A stretch of 64,000 nucleotides of DNA from Tipula vernalis (taxonomy: Eukaryota > Arthropoda > Insecta > Diptera > Tipulidae): contig OY282560.1 in NCBI GenBank assembly GCA_958295665.1, forward strand, positions 54,498,333 to 54,562,332, written 5' to 3'. The notes below the pieces were generated by a model. It saw only the letters and a program-made list of their open reading frames with translations, had not been told where the DNA came from and searched no databases. Below, piece after piece: positions 47,812 through 59,360 of this stretch (position 1 is the first letter of the stretch; the number at the start of each line of letters is the position of its first letter). The position numbers were made by a program, and so were the translations under genes.

Positions 47812-47897
47812 TCGTCACTAAAACCCATAAAATCATTGTTTGTATAGTTTATTTTTACTCGAATGTTCGGAAGGCAAGTGACGCCTTCCTCATTCAT
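47742..47897 (-). pseudogene. F1 ORF1 remnant fused to deletion junction
   Basis: The first in-frame ATG is at 47897 (MNEEGVTCLPNIRVK), matching the start of the intact ORF1 at 48405. After about 33 codons the frame runs into the deletion junction, where a GGTGGTTTGG-like sequence is repeated, and terminates inside ORF2 sequence. Confidence 0.8.
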
Positions 47898-48404
47898 AAC
47901 ACTGTCACCATCCACTATATATATTTTATGGTTTATACCAACACAAAATAAGTCAGAAATCACCAATAAGAATATTAAAAAATAACCAATTAAAATAAAA
48001 ACAATAACAATATTTAGATAATAAATTTATTAATTTTTGTCTAAAAAACTTTAGAAATGTTGAGATGCTCTTTCTCCTTTGAATGATTATTATCAATCTA
48101 ATTATAAAAATAGAATTTGACAATCAATACGTATATTCACACAACCATATAAAAAACAAAAAATCGCAGAATCCGGATTTTTGGCTGTTCCAGTTAAAAC
48201 GTCAAATTGTGTAAATCATTCAAAGGAGAAAGAGCATCTCAACATTTCTAAAGTTTTTTAGGCAAAAATTAATAAATTTATTATCTAAATATTGTTATTG
48301 TTTTTATTTTAATTGGTTATTTTTTAATATTCTTATTGGTGATTTCTGACTTATTTTGTGTTGGTATAAACCATAAAATATATATAGTGGATGGTGACAG
48401 TGTT

Positions 48405-49685
48405 ATGAATGAGGAAGGCGTCACTTGCCTTCCGAACATTCGAGTAAAAAGAAACTATACAAACAATGATTTTATGGGTTTTAGTGACGAGTGTATAAAA
48501 CAAAAAAGAAAAAATAATAATAATTCAGATAATATAGACACTAAAATGGTGAAATTTAATAACAAAAATAATACTACCGTTAATTCCCCAAATTCATCTA
48601 CTAATACAATAAATACATCTACGGAAAATGTTAATAACATGAATACATCAAATAATAATAAAATGGCGGAGAACTTATATATCAGCTCAGACAAAGGACC
48701 ATTTTACGTATTAATTGGCTCAAAAAATCCAAATAAATTCCTCTCCATAATACTATCAAAAATATTTTTTCAAAATAATATCAAACCAATAGACATAGTA
48801 GAAGTTAATAAAAAATTAGCCAGAGTAGAATTTAGTTCATATAATTTAGCAAACAAATGTATCAGAAAGGACGATCCAATTAACATAATTTTATTAAGCA
48901 AAGAATATAAACCTTTTATTCCAAATACGTATATTAACGTTGTTGGTACAATAAAGGGTTTACTTGACGATTTTGATATAGATGAAATTAATAAAAATGT
49001 GAGTAGTGATTGCAAAATTACAAATTTAGAAATCATAAAATTTTGGGATTTTAATAATAAAGCTTTGAAAAACTCTAATATTTTAAAAATAGAATTCAGA
49101 AATAATGAACTTCCAAAATTCATTTACTTTTATGGCATTAAAATAAAAATTAATATTTTTATACCGAGATTAAAATTTTGTAGTAATTGTCTCAACTATG
49201 GTCACACAAAAAAATTTTGTAGATCTAAAAAAATTAAATGTATGAAATGTACGAAAGACATTACTGAAAATCCTACTCACGAATGTGTAATAGAACCGAT
49301 TTGTAATTTCTGCGAAAATGACTCGCATTTCACAAACTCTAAAAACTGCTTAGAGAAGAAAAACCAAATTAAAATTAAAATACACTCAATAAAAAACAAA
49401 ATTTCTTTCATACAATCCAAAAACATCTTATTCCCTAAAGACAAAACTGTAAACTTAAATTCATCTGATTTTCCTATTTTGAACAAAAATGATAACAATA
49501 CGCCCAACTTTTGGATTAACAAAGCTCAAAATTATGATATTATTATTAAAGATCAAAAGACAAAAATTGATAATTTTAATTCAGTGTTAAATAAAATCTA
49601 TAAAATCAGCAACAAACCATATGATATTACTGACGTTTTAATGATGGATATTAAAGACGCCATTAAAAATTTAAATCTTAAATAA
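48405..49685 (+). CDS. F1 ORF1, gag-like nucleic-acid-binding protein
   Basis: Uninterrupted from ATG 48405 (426 aa). The frame is open further upstream but lacks an earlier ATG. An Asn/Ser/Thr-rich linker follows the start, then an RRM-like or PRE-like segment (PFYVLIGSKN to KIEFRNNELPKF). Zinc knuckles CSNCLNYGHTKKFC, CMKCTKDITENPTHEC and CNFCENDSHFTNSKNC follow. The C terminus is Lys/Asn-rich. It probably packages element RNA. It ends 5 bp before ORF2. Confidence 0.85.
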   Translation: MNEEGVTCLPNIRVKRNYTNNDFMGFSDECIKQKRKNNNNSDNIDTKMVKFNNKNNTTVNSPNSSTNTINTSTENVNNMNTSNNNKMAENLYISSDKGPFYVLIGSKNPNKFLSIILSKIFFQNNIKPIDIVEVNKKLARVEFSSYNLANKCIRKDDPINIILLSKEYKPFIPNTYINVVGTIKGLLDDFDIDEINKNVSSDCKITNLEIIKFWDFNNKALKNSNILKIEFRNNELPKFIYFYGIKIKINIFIPRLKFCSNCLNYGHTKKFCRSKKIKCMKCTKDITENPTHECVIEPICNFCENDSHFTNSKNCLEKKNQIKIKIHSIKNKISFIQSKNILFPKDKTVNLNSSDFPILNKNDNNTPNFWINKAQNYDIIIKDQKTKIDNFNSVLNKIYKISNKPYDITDVLMMDIKDAIKNLNLK

Positions 49686-49690
49686 TTATT

Positions 49691-52600
49691 ATGGAAAATT
49701 TAAAAATATTACAATTAAATATTAGAAGCCTTAAAAGTAACTTTAATCTATTAGATTTATTCATAAATAATAATAAAATTGATATAGCTATTATAAGTGA
49801 AACCTGGTTAAAAGACAATGATCACATTCGTTTAAAAAACTATAACCTAATCTCTAAAAATAGAGACGACGGTTACGGTGGTTTGGCGTTTTTTATACAT
49901 AAAAAAATAGCTTTCAAAAAAATAGATATAAATTTAAATTTTAACCACATCGAATTTCTATATATTAATATCAAATACAAAAATTTTTCTTTAAATCTAA
50001 TAAATTTTTATAACCCTCCAAATAATAATTACAATTCAGATTTAATCGACTTTAGTAATATGATTCAACATTTCAATAACCATTTAAACACGATAATTGT
50101 TGGTGACATAAACGCACACAATAGTTTATGGGACTCCTCTTCAACTAACAATAGAAAAGGTAATCATATAGCTAACATCATTAACAATAGCAATTTTCAA
50201 ATACTTAACAATGGTAATCATACAAGATTCAACTTCAAAAATAATTCCAGTTCGGCAATTGACATTGCCTTATCCTCCTCGGATATTTTTGACAAGCTAT
50301 CTTGGAGAGTATCAAATGATTTTATAGGCTCTGATCACTTGCCGATTATAATTAACTTCAAACTGAATAAATTTCTTAAAAAAGACTTTATAGATTGGTC
50401 TGGCGTTATTAATGACACTGACAAAATCGACTCTATCAACATTAATAACAATATAGAAAATTTAATTAATAATATAATTATTAATAATACTAGATCAACC
50501 AATATAAATAGATACAACATCCCTAAACCTTGGTGGAATCCCTCCTTAGACAGATTATGGAAGATAAAATTAAATAAACAAAAAATTTATAATAAATGTA
50601 AAAACTTATTCACAGCAATGGAATTACTTAAATCTACAGCTATTTTGAGAAAAGAAATAGTAAAAGCTAAGAGAAAATCCTGGAATTCGTTCATTGAAAA
50701 CTTAAATAATGACATTAATAGTAAAGATCTATGGATCAAAATTAACAAAATAAGAAATAAAAAATCTATTTCTTTCAACTTACTAGAAAACCATGATATG
50801 GCAAAAAAATTTATTAATACTAATTTCCCTAATTCCTGTGAAAATTTTAAACTTCCTAGGAGTATTTCTAATAATATTGATAATAATAAATTTAATAATA
50901 ATCAGATATTAAATATCCTGAAATGTAAAGCTAAATCAGCTCCAGGTAATGATAAACTATCCTTTAAAGTTCTCCAAAAGATCATTAACAATAATCCTAA
51001 TATTTTAATTCATCTTGTTAATTATTTAAATAACATTTATAACAATCATATTTATCCTCAAAATTGGAAAATTTTTAAAATTATTTCAATTAAAAAGCCA
51101 CATAAAGATGATCTAATTACTGATAATTACAGACCTATCTGTTTACAAAACTCTATTTCAAAAATCTTTGATAAAATGATTTTGAATGATTTAATATATT
51201 ACATTTGAATATTAATAAAATTATTCCACTTAATTCTTTCGGTTTTAGAAAGGGTTATAGCATTACGGATTATTTCGTTAATCTATTTTCAGAAATTTTC
51301 AAGGAAAAGAGAAATAACAAAAATCTAATACTAATTACCACAGATATCAAAAAAGCTTTCGATAACGTTGATAAAAATATTCTCATCGATAAACTCATTA
51401 ACATTAATACACCAAATAATACTATTAACTGGATTTATCAACATCTAACAAATAGAACAATAATTTTTAATAACGGTGTTAACTATATTAAACAAACAAC
51501 AAACAAGGGTATCCCACAAGGTTCCTGCTTAAGTCCAACTTTATTTAATATATATACTTCAAATATCCACAATCTTCAAAACAATAACATTTCAATATAC
51601 CAATTTGCTGATGATCTAGCTATTTTGATTAAAAGTCCTAATGAATCTTTATCATTCGATTATTGTAATCGTGTATTAAATGAACTAAATTCTGAATTAA
51701 ATAATATAAATCTTAGTATTAACTTTGAGAAGACTTCTTATATACGATTGTTCAAAAATAAAAATTCTAATTATAAGATTAAAGTTAACAATTATTTTTT
51801 AAAGGAAGTAAAAATTATTAAATTATTGGGAATATCTTTTAATAATAAATTATCTTTACTAAATCACTACAAAAACTTAGATAAGGAAACTTCTAATTCT
51901 TTTAATTTATTGAAAATGATTTCTAATAAAAATGGAGGAGCTCACCCTCAAATAATGTTAAATTTATTTAAATCATTGATACATTCAAAAATTAGTTTTG
52001 CTGATATAATAACTCCCTTAAACTTTAAAAATTCTCTTAATATTAAACAACAATTAATTAACAAAAATTTAAGAATTATATTAGGTTTCACAAAATCCAC
52101 ACCTATTTCTACAATATTAGCTGAATCAAACACTCTTCCAGCTTTCCTAGATAATAAAAAGAATACCTTAATTTATATTACTAAAAACATTTATAAAAAT
52201 AAAAATATATATGATAATATTATAGATAATAATATAATTCCTAAATTTAGGGAATTATATTCTGAATATGATTTTCTATCAAATATTTCAAAAATTAACA
52301 AAATTTACATTAAGGATAGTATCAAGAATTTAACAATAAACAATAATATTAATAATCACAACTCTTCTATCATGAATCATATTGAAATACAATCAAACTA
52401 TATCCAGATTTCTAATAAATATAAAGATTATTATCATATTTTCACTGATGGCTCACTGAGTGCAGACATTGGTGGCATTGGAATTTATTTTAAAAATTTA
52501 AATATTATTCATAAAATTAAATTAAAAAATTTTGCTTCTATTAAAACTATTGAATTAATTGCTATTAAAACTGCTATTGAAAAATCAATACAGTTAAACC

Positions 52601-53274
52601 TTGATAAAATCATCATATTTACAGATTCTAAAATCAATTGTGATTCTTTAATTAATGTAATAAAATTTAATAAATCTAAGTTTTATGAAAACGAAATTAT
52701 AAAAACACTAATTAATAACGATAAGATTAATGTAATTATACAATGGATTCCTGGTCACTCTGGAATAAATGGAAATGAAATTGCAGATAAATTGGCTAAA
52801 CAAGCAGTTTTGGAGAATAATGAGCCTCTAGACAATTTAATAACATTAGAAGATTCTTTTAAAATAATTGATAAAACAATAACACAAGAATGGCATAACC
52901 TATATAACAACTGGACAACTTCAAAAGGCAAATATAACAAAAAAATTAATATCACCCCTCCCAATAAAATTTGGTTTAAAAATGCTAAAATTAACTCACA
53001 TGATATAAAACAAATTAATAGACTAAGATCTGGTCATGCATATAATAAAAAATTTAAAAATCTTATGGGTTTTGAGAATAATAATATATGTGATACATGT
53101 AATGTCATTGAAGATAATAAACATATAATAAGTAAATGTTCTAAATATAATAATACAAGAAACAAATATCCTTTAATAATAAACAATAAACTAATCGATA
53201 TACTGAAATCCAATAATATTAATAATTATAAAACATTATGTAAATTTATAAAAGACATTAATTATAATCTCTAA
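49691..53274 (+). pseudogene. F1 ORF2 with one frameshift (endonuclease-RT-RNase H)
   Basis: The first frame (49691-51208) has the AP endonuclease (LKILQLNIRSLKSN, ISETWL, GDINAHNSLWD, SDHLPIII) and the start of RT (APGNDKLSFKVL, NYRPICLQNSIS). A 2-bp insertion near 51195 shifts the frame. The second frame (to 53274) has FGFRKGYSITDYF, TTDIKKAFDNVD, IPQGSCLSPTLFN and FADDLAIL near 51604. RNase H has HIFTDGSLS near 52437, FTDSKINCDSL and WIPGHSGINGNEIADKLAK, then CDTCNVIEDNKHIISKC. All catalytic motifs are present, so activity may be very recent in the genome. Confidence 0.92.
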
Positions 53275-54494
53275 CTTTTCACCTTAATTAAACAGTTTGA
53301 TCATCCACTATAAACAATAGAAGGTCATATACAGCATAAGTGCTAGTCGACCTAAGCAAATGAAAATAACAACAACAACAGTTAAAACGTCAAAAAAAAC
53401 TGTCATTTTTCAACTCGGATTCGACTCCGAATCTGATTTTTGTTGCAACAGGAAAACCACATAAGTAAACAAAAAACATCGATTTTTTTTTTTTTTTTTT
53501 TTTTAAATATTAAAATTAAAACTAACATTTTAAAATATTAGTTATTATACTTGTATACTATGCCAGGGATTATGAACGGCCAGATTCAAAAGAAACCACC
53601 ATATACCGCATGGAGCAAACACTTTATATTTTCATACCATTTATATTTTTCTGGATTTTTACACTTTTAATACAAGAATACTGGATTCATCAGGCCAAAA
53701 ATATGTACAACAATATGCTAGATCAAAATTGGGAAATAATACGTGCTGTTATTCAAATTGTATGCGTTCCAATCGGTTGGTTCATCTGTATTAGGAATTG
53801 TTACGCATAACACTAGGAGGATTTTTAATAATTATATCAGTACTTGTGTCCGGTTTATTCGGCAGTTTTTATGCTCCTATGCTTCGGAAACCGTTTGAAA
53901 AAGATAACTTAACCGAAGTACATTTTTGTAGCAACACTAAGGGCACAGTGGACGATGCAAACTCATTTTACAGTATATCTGGTGTAATGTTTAATGTTCC
54001 TACTCAAATGTGTATTGGGCCGTTTCTTTTTGATGAACAAATGTTATACAATACGACTAATTACACATTGATTTATATGCGGAAGACAGTTTTGCTCCCT
54101 CAAACTTTCAATTTAACAGTAATTTCTACACAAAATGGAGTTGCAATAGTTTTCCAGAGAATCACAAGAGACTACACATTCCAACCGATTAAGGATATAA
54201 TAGCGGTTCCTGATCGTAATTATCGGTCAATAACAAAACTTGCATTGGTACGTGTTTTTTCACTTTCCGAGCCAATCACGGAGAAATTTAAGGCAAACTT
54301 ATATATATAAATATATATATATATCGATAATTGGTATTCACCCTTATACTGAAATTGAAGTTATTATCGCAGCGAATTATTTCTATATCATGGAGCTACC
54401 TGAGGGATTATACAATGTATCAACATTTTCAATCGCTCCACCAAAACCCGAACGTTTTAATACTTCTTATTCAATTTATTTTCGAAATGGTGGT

Positions 54495-56156
54495 TGTTGT
54501 TGTTGTTGTTATTTTCGTTTGATTAGGTCCACTAGCACTTATAGCTGTATATGACCTTCTATTGTATATGGTGGTTGATGATACTATTTAATTAAATGGG
54601 AAAGTTAGAGATTATAATTAATGTCTTTTATGAATTTACACAATGTTTTATAATTATTGATATTATTTGATTTTAATATATCTATTAGTTTATTGTTTAA
54701 TATTAAAGAGAATTTATTTCTTGTATTATTATATTTAGAACATTTAGTTATTATGTGTTTATTGTCTTCAATGATGTTGCAAGTGTCGCACAAATTGTTA
54801 GTCTCGAAACCCATAAGATTTTTGAATTTTTTATTGTAAGCGTGTCCCGATCTTAGTCTATTTATTAGTTTTATATCATGTGAATTCATTTTAGCGTTTT
54901 TAAACCAAGTTTTATTAGGAGGTGTGATATTAATTTTTTTATTATATTTTCCTTTAGAAGTTGTCCAGTTGTTATATTGACTATGCCATTCTTGTGTTAT
55001 TGTCTTATCAATTATTTTGAAAGAGTCTTCTAATGCTATTAGATTGTCTATAGTTTCATTATTATCCAGCACCGCTTGTTTCGCTAATTTGTCAGCCATT
55101 TCATTTCCGTTTATGCCAGCGTGACCGGGAATCCATTGTATAATTACGTTGATCTTATCATTATTAATTAGTGTTTTAATAATTTCATTTTCATAAAACT
55201 TAGATTTATTACATTTTAAAACGTTTATTAATGAGTCACAATTAATTTTAGAATCCGTAAATATAATGATTTTATTAAGATTTAATTGTATTGATTTTTC
55301 AATAGCCGTTTTAATGGCGATTAATTCAATAGTTTTAATGGAAGCTGAATTTTTTAATTTAAATTTGAAGTTAATCTCTAAGTTTTTAAAATAGATTCCG
55401 ATGCCACCAATGTCGGAGATTAGTGATCCATCAGTGAAAATATGAACATAATCATTATATTTATTCGAAATCTGAATATAATTTGACTGTATTTCAATAC
55501 AATTCATAGAAGAAGAGTTGTAATTCAAAATTTTATTGTTTATTATTAAATTCTTAATACTATCTTTCTTATAAAAGTTATTATCTTTTGCAATATTTGT
55601 AAGGAAGTCATATTTAGAATATAACTCCCTAAATTTAGGAATTATGTTATTATTAATGATATTTTCGTATATGCTATTGTTTTTATAAATATTTTTAGCC
55701 ATATAGGTTAAAGTATTCTTTTTATTGTCTAAAGTTGCTGGGAGAGTATTAGACTCAGCTAATATTGTAGATGGGTGTTGATTTTGTATAACCTAATACG
55801 ATTCTTAAATTTTTATTAATTATTTGTTGCTTTATATTAAGTGAATTTTTGAAGTTTAGAGGAGTTATAATGTCCGCAAAACTAATTTTTGACTGTATTA
55901 AAGATTTAAATAAATTTAACATGATCTGGGGATGTGCTCCTCCTTTTTTGTTAGAAATAATTTTCAACAGATTAGAAGAATTATAAATTTCTTTATCTAA
56001 TTTTTTGTAATGATTTAATAATGATAATTTATTGTTGAAAGTTATTCCTAATACATTGATAATTTTTACTTCTTTTAATAAAGTATTGTTTATTTTGATC
56101 TTATAATTAGTGTTTTTATTTTTAAATAATCGAATATAAGAAGTTTTCTCAAAGTG
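54495..56156 (-). mobile_element. F1-related LINE 3' fragment (subfamily), part of a chimeric retrocopy
   Basis: Inserted into exon 4 of the membrane-gene pseudogene with its (AAC)n tail at 54495 and up. It contains the RT C-terminal part, RNase H (FTDGSLISDIGG, IQWIPGHAGINGNEMAD) and knuckle (CDTCNIIEDNKHIITKC), stop at 54605. An indel near 55770 shifts the frame. Many residues differ from the two near-identical F1 copies, so it is an older or distinct subfamily. Its 5' side ends at the FEKTSYIRLF motif and is fused to F2 sequence. Confidence 0.88.
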
Positions 56157-56330
56157 ATTTAATTCCTTGTATTCTTCCATTTTGTTATCCGCCAGTATTT
56201 CTTGTAATTTTTTGTGTTTAATTGTATTATATTTTTCTCTGATTCTGTCGTGTTTTTTGCAATCTTCAATTACGTGTCTAGCATCTTCCGTGTTATTGCA
56301 TACTTCGCATTTATCATCTTCGATTTTTTT
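56157..56330 (-). mobile_element. F2 LINE C-terminal end, fused to F1 fragment
   Basis: Minus strand reads DDKCEVCNNTEDARHVIEDC and on to KLQEILADNKMEEYKELN, matching the F2 ORF2 C terminus at 37973-38133. It then passes without spacer into the F1 frame near 56156. The F2 stop codon and 3' UTR are missing. The other side continues at 62680 after the Jockey insertion. Confidence 0.88.
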
Positions 56331-56483
56331 TTTTTTTTTTTTTTTAAACATCTTTATTGATATGGCTACTACAATCTTAAACATTATTAATTCATTAGTA
56401 AGGTTGACATTAGTACTTATGAGATAAGCATAAACTTGTGTGGGTCTGCTGGACCAGTATCCAGTTCCCTTAAGATATAATAT

Positions 56484-59144
56484 TCATACGGTTAGCTCAT
56501 GTGGTTTGATTCGTTTGAGCCGCCTTATTTCGTTTGTACTGTCCAGTAGTTGTACGGCCTCAACGTTGGTGTGGTTAAGAAGCCTCTTCTCATGTTTAAT
56601 GGCACATTCGCGGATGACGTCGTCTATCAATTGTATTTTTAGATCATTGTGTATTTCTCTGTTAGTCATAAATCGGTAAGCGTTGGTGACCATTCGAAGA
56701 AATTTATTTTGGCTACGTTGTATAATGTCTCTATTGGATTTATGAGTACAACCCCATAGCTGCGCACCATACATCCATATTGGTTTGAAGATAGTCTGGT
56801 AGACTAGTCTTTTGCAATACAGGTTCATTTTGGAATGATGCCCAATTAACCAGTACATTTGACGTTGTTTTAATCGTATCTGTTCAGCTTTTTGTCTCAC
56901 ATGATGTTTCCAGTTGAGCCTTGAATCTAAATGCAGACCAAGGTATTTAGCCGATTCAGCCTGCGGCACTTGCACCCCATTGAGGTATATGTGTAGACTG
57001 TTATTTTTGTGTCGGAGCGTAAATGTCACATGGGTTGATTTGAGCTCATTAAGCACTATTTTCCAGTCAATTGTCCATTTAGTAACGTCGTTCATTGCTC
57101 GTTGAAGATTTTCCACTGCCCTTGGTTGTGATTCGTCTACTGACATAATTACAGTGTCATCAGCGAACGTGCCGATGAATGTTTTATTCGTTGTAGGTAT
57201 GTCCGCAGTGTAGATAAGGTAGAGGAGGGGTCCCAATACGCTTCCCTGCGGAACTCCCGCTAGAGTTGGATAAAAGTCAGAACATGTTTCTTCATGGATG
57301 ACTCTGAATTGGCGATCAGAGAGGTATGATTCAAGCAGCTGGCAATAGTTTTGTGGTAGCATTTTGCTCATCTTGAATGTCAATCCCTCGTGCCAAACCC
57401 TATCAAAGGCCTGAGATACATCCAGAAATACGGCGGGGCAATATTTCTTTTCTTCTAACGCTTGCTCTATTACCGTAGTTATTCGATGGACTTGATCTAT
57501 TGTAGAGTGGTTATTCCTGAATCCAAATTGAAAATCAGGAACGTTTACCATTGGCTTTAGACGTTTTAGTAGTAGTTTTTCAAACAGCTTTGATAAGGTC
57601 GGAAGCAGTGAAATTGGTCTGTATGATGTTACTTCTTCATCTGGTTTACCTGGTTTCTTCAACATAATTATTTGAGCCGTTTTGAAGCATTTGGGTATAT
57701 ACTTCAATCTCATACAGGCATTAAATAAGTATGTGATCATGATGATTGCTTTGCGTGGAAGTTCCTTGAATAGACCCGGTGATATTTCATCAATTCCTGG
57801 TGCCTTTTTTTGACTAAGACTTTTGTCGATTTCTTCAGCAATTTCCATTGGCGTGACCCTTTTAAAATCCTGATTTGGTTGATAGACAGGTGTTACGTCA
57901 ATGTTGGATTGAATGTCATGGGGTTGAAACACTGTTGCTAGGTGTTGAGCAAAGAGTTCCGCTTTTTCTTTGTCATGTCGAACCCAATTGCCTTGAGCAT
58001 TTCTTATAGGTGGTACTCGAACTACAGGTCGTTTAAATTTTCTGGTTGCTTTCCATAACGAGTAGTCCTTATCCATTTCTGGACCTAGCCCGCTTAAGTA
58101 GTTGTCGAAGCAATCCTGTTTGAAGCTTTTGATTAGCCTATTGACTTTGTTACTTATTCGATTGAAGGTGGTTTTGTCAGCGGGATTTCTGGTGAGATGC
58201 CATATTCTCCTTGCCTTTCTCCTTTCCTTGATTTGTTCCCTGATTTCAGCCGGGTATTTGACTTCAATCTCCGCTTTGTCCTTTAATTCTGGAGTAGCTA
58301 GACTGGCGGCCATACGAGTGTATTCAATGAAATTGTTTGTTTGTTGTTCCAATTCTTCATTACTTTTAATACTAACTTTTAATTCAACTAGCTCTTCCAG
58401 TTTTTCTCTGAAGAGGTCCCAATCCGTGAATCTATTAGTAAGGTTTTACTTCTTTTTTTTCTTGATGACTATAGCGCTTACTGACAACAGTACAGGAATG
58501 TGATCAGATGTTAAGTCGTTAATTCCTTCGACACTAGTGTAATTGGATGAAATACCTTTTATGATGAAGAAATCAAGCAAATCTGGTATTTTTCCTGCAT
58601 CCGTTGGCCAATACGTTGGCCTCCTTGGAGACAGATATTCACATTTGTTTTCATGAATGGCATTGAACAAAGCATTTCCTTTCCCAGGAGAAATTAGCCT
58701 GGAACCCCAAGCTGTATGTTTTATATTATAGTCCCCTCCAATAATAAATCTTGGACCGAGCTTATTAAAGACGTTATTAAATTGTAACTTCGTTGGTGTA
58801 TGCCGTGGAGGACAGTATGCTGCCGCAATATTTAGATCTGCGCCATTATATTGGATTGAGATAACAGTTGCTTGCATGTAGCTTTCTCGAATATCCTCTT
58901 GTTGATTATGTTTGATATTATTTTTAATTAGTACAGCTGAACCACCTCTGGCTCTTTCACTAGGATGGGTTGTCCAGTAGGAATTAAATCCCTTTATTCT
59001 AAAAAAGCTTTTGTTGGAGAAGTGCGTTTCTGAAATAAGTGCAATATCTATGTTGTTTGTATGGAGAAATATTTCCAGTTCTTGGGCTCGTTGGTTGAGC
59101 CCATTAGCGTTCCAAGTTACAATGCGTAGGAACGAGTTAATCAT
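56484..59144 (-). pseudogene. Jockey ORF2: endonuclease and RT, one stop codon
   Basis: Start ATG 59144. The endonuclease has LRIVTWNANGLNQRAQELE, ISETHF, GGDYNIKHTAWGS and SDHIPVLLS. A single in-frame TAA at 58446-58448 follows a Lys run; the frame then continues (NRFTDWDLF) into RT. RT has SLSQKKAPGIDEISPGLFK, YRPISLLPTLSKLFEKLL, FGFRNNHSTIDQVHR, VFLDVSQAFDRVWHEGL, GVPQGSVLGPLLY and TFADDTVIMS. The C-terminal NREIHNDL ... RRLKRIKPHEL ends at 56484. It has one lesion in 887 codons. Confidence 0.92.
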
Positions 59145-59360
59145 TTGTGTGTATGCTGACTTTTTTTGCTAGGCGGATAGAAATTAATTTCTAGTTTTGC
59201 CACCCTTTCTGTTAAGTGACCAAGTGTCTGTTGAATTTGACTAAGCTTTTTAATAATTTCAAAGTTATTAGACTCGTTATTAACTTCTATATGTTTGTTG
59301 TTTTGGTTTGATTCATCAGCAGATAACTTGGTGATTTGCGCATAGGATAATCCAACTGTG
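59141..59360 (-). pseudogene. Jockey gag C-terminal end
   Basis: Continues the gag frame after the passengers: a TVGLSYAQI motif begins in 59707-59718 and runs on here. A Gln/Leu-rich helical end follows (KKLSQIQQTLGHLTERVAKL). The stop TGA at 59141-59143 overlaps the ORF2 start ATG as ATGA. Confidence 0.82.

Larger units (their letters stand above)
44266..48089 (-). mobile_element. I-group LINE, family F1, internally deleted copy
   Basis: A 15-bp target duplication attatcaatctaatt flanks it (44251-44265 and 48090-48104). The 3' end on the minus strand is an (AAC)n tail. The 5' end (near 48089) and the first about 56 codons of ORF1 are intact. About 1.35 kb is then missing up to the endonuclease GYGGLAFF segment near 47790. 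The rest is nearly identical to the plus-strand copy at 48207. Confidence 0.93.
48207..53379 (+). mobile_element. I-group LINE, family F1, near-intact full-length copy
   Basis: About 5.17 kb flanked by agttaaaacgtcaaa (48192-48206 and 53380-53394). Structure: 5' UTR of about 200 bp, ORF1, 5-bp gap, ORF2, about 100-bp 3' UTR with an (AAC)n tail. The 5' end lies 117 bp from the 5' end of the minus copy, head to head. Only one coding lesion was seen (2-bp insertion near 51195). Confidence 0.94.
43092..53461. mobile_element. TAA-target DNA element cluster with interleaved terminal repeats
   Basis: The whole block sits between TAA copies (43089-43091 and 53462-53464) where copy 1 has a single TAA (atggcaagTAAgtaaac). 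Two terminal variants occur. TGTCGTTTTCCTGTTGCAAC is at 43092 and, inverted, ends at 44091. TGTGGTTTTCCTGTTGCAAC is at 43192 and, inverted, ends at 53461. Each is bordered by TAA. Long palindromic arms (near 43695-43997, and 44092-44265 continued at 48105-48206 and 53380-53461) flank the centre. No transposase was found; TAA targets suggest a PIF/Harbinger-type non-autonomous family. Confidence 0.8.
21137..54494 (+). repeat. Segmental duplication, copy 2 (expanded by insertions)
   Basis: Counterpart of 9846-14351. Host segments in order: 21137-21825, 22825-23003, 23761-25147, 31641-32314, 32861-32925, 42238-43091, 53462-54494. Between them lie the solo LTR, (TAA)n retroposon, BEL element, MITE, F2 LINE with its passengers, and the TAA-target DNA element with two F1 LINEs. 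The segments on either side of the BEL element overlap by about 308 bp of copy 1 sequence (11763-12070). Confidence 0.88.
42353..54494 (+). pseudogene. Second copy of the multipass membrane-protein gene, broken
   Basis: Exon equivalents: 42353-42376, 42449-42512, 42583-43087 and 53542-54494; the last exon is absent. The third exon has a net 4-bp insertion near 42775, and the fourth lacks 4 bp near 53799. A TA-repeat expansion near 54301-54323 adds further bases. A DNA element of about 10.4 kb sits at the donor of intron 3, and a retroelement cuts exon 4 at 54494. Exon sequence is otherwise very close to 12601-14351, so inactivation is recent. Confidence 0.92.

Noticed and set aside
54331..54522. 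ORF ending in a Val-rich tail
   Set aside because: The Val run is the (GTT)n LINE tail read through from a broken exon.
55755..56384. 209-codon minus-strand ORF as one protein
   Set aside because: It fuses a poly-Lys read of the Jockey A-tail, the F2 C terminus and an F1 RT segment; an accident of insertion and chimerism.
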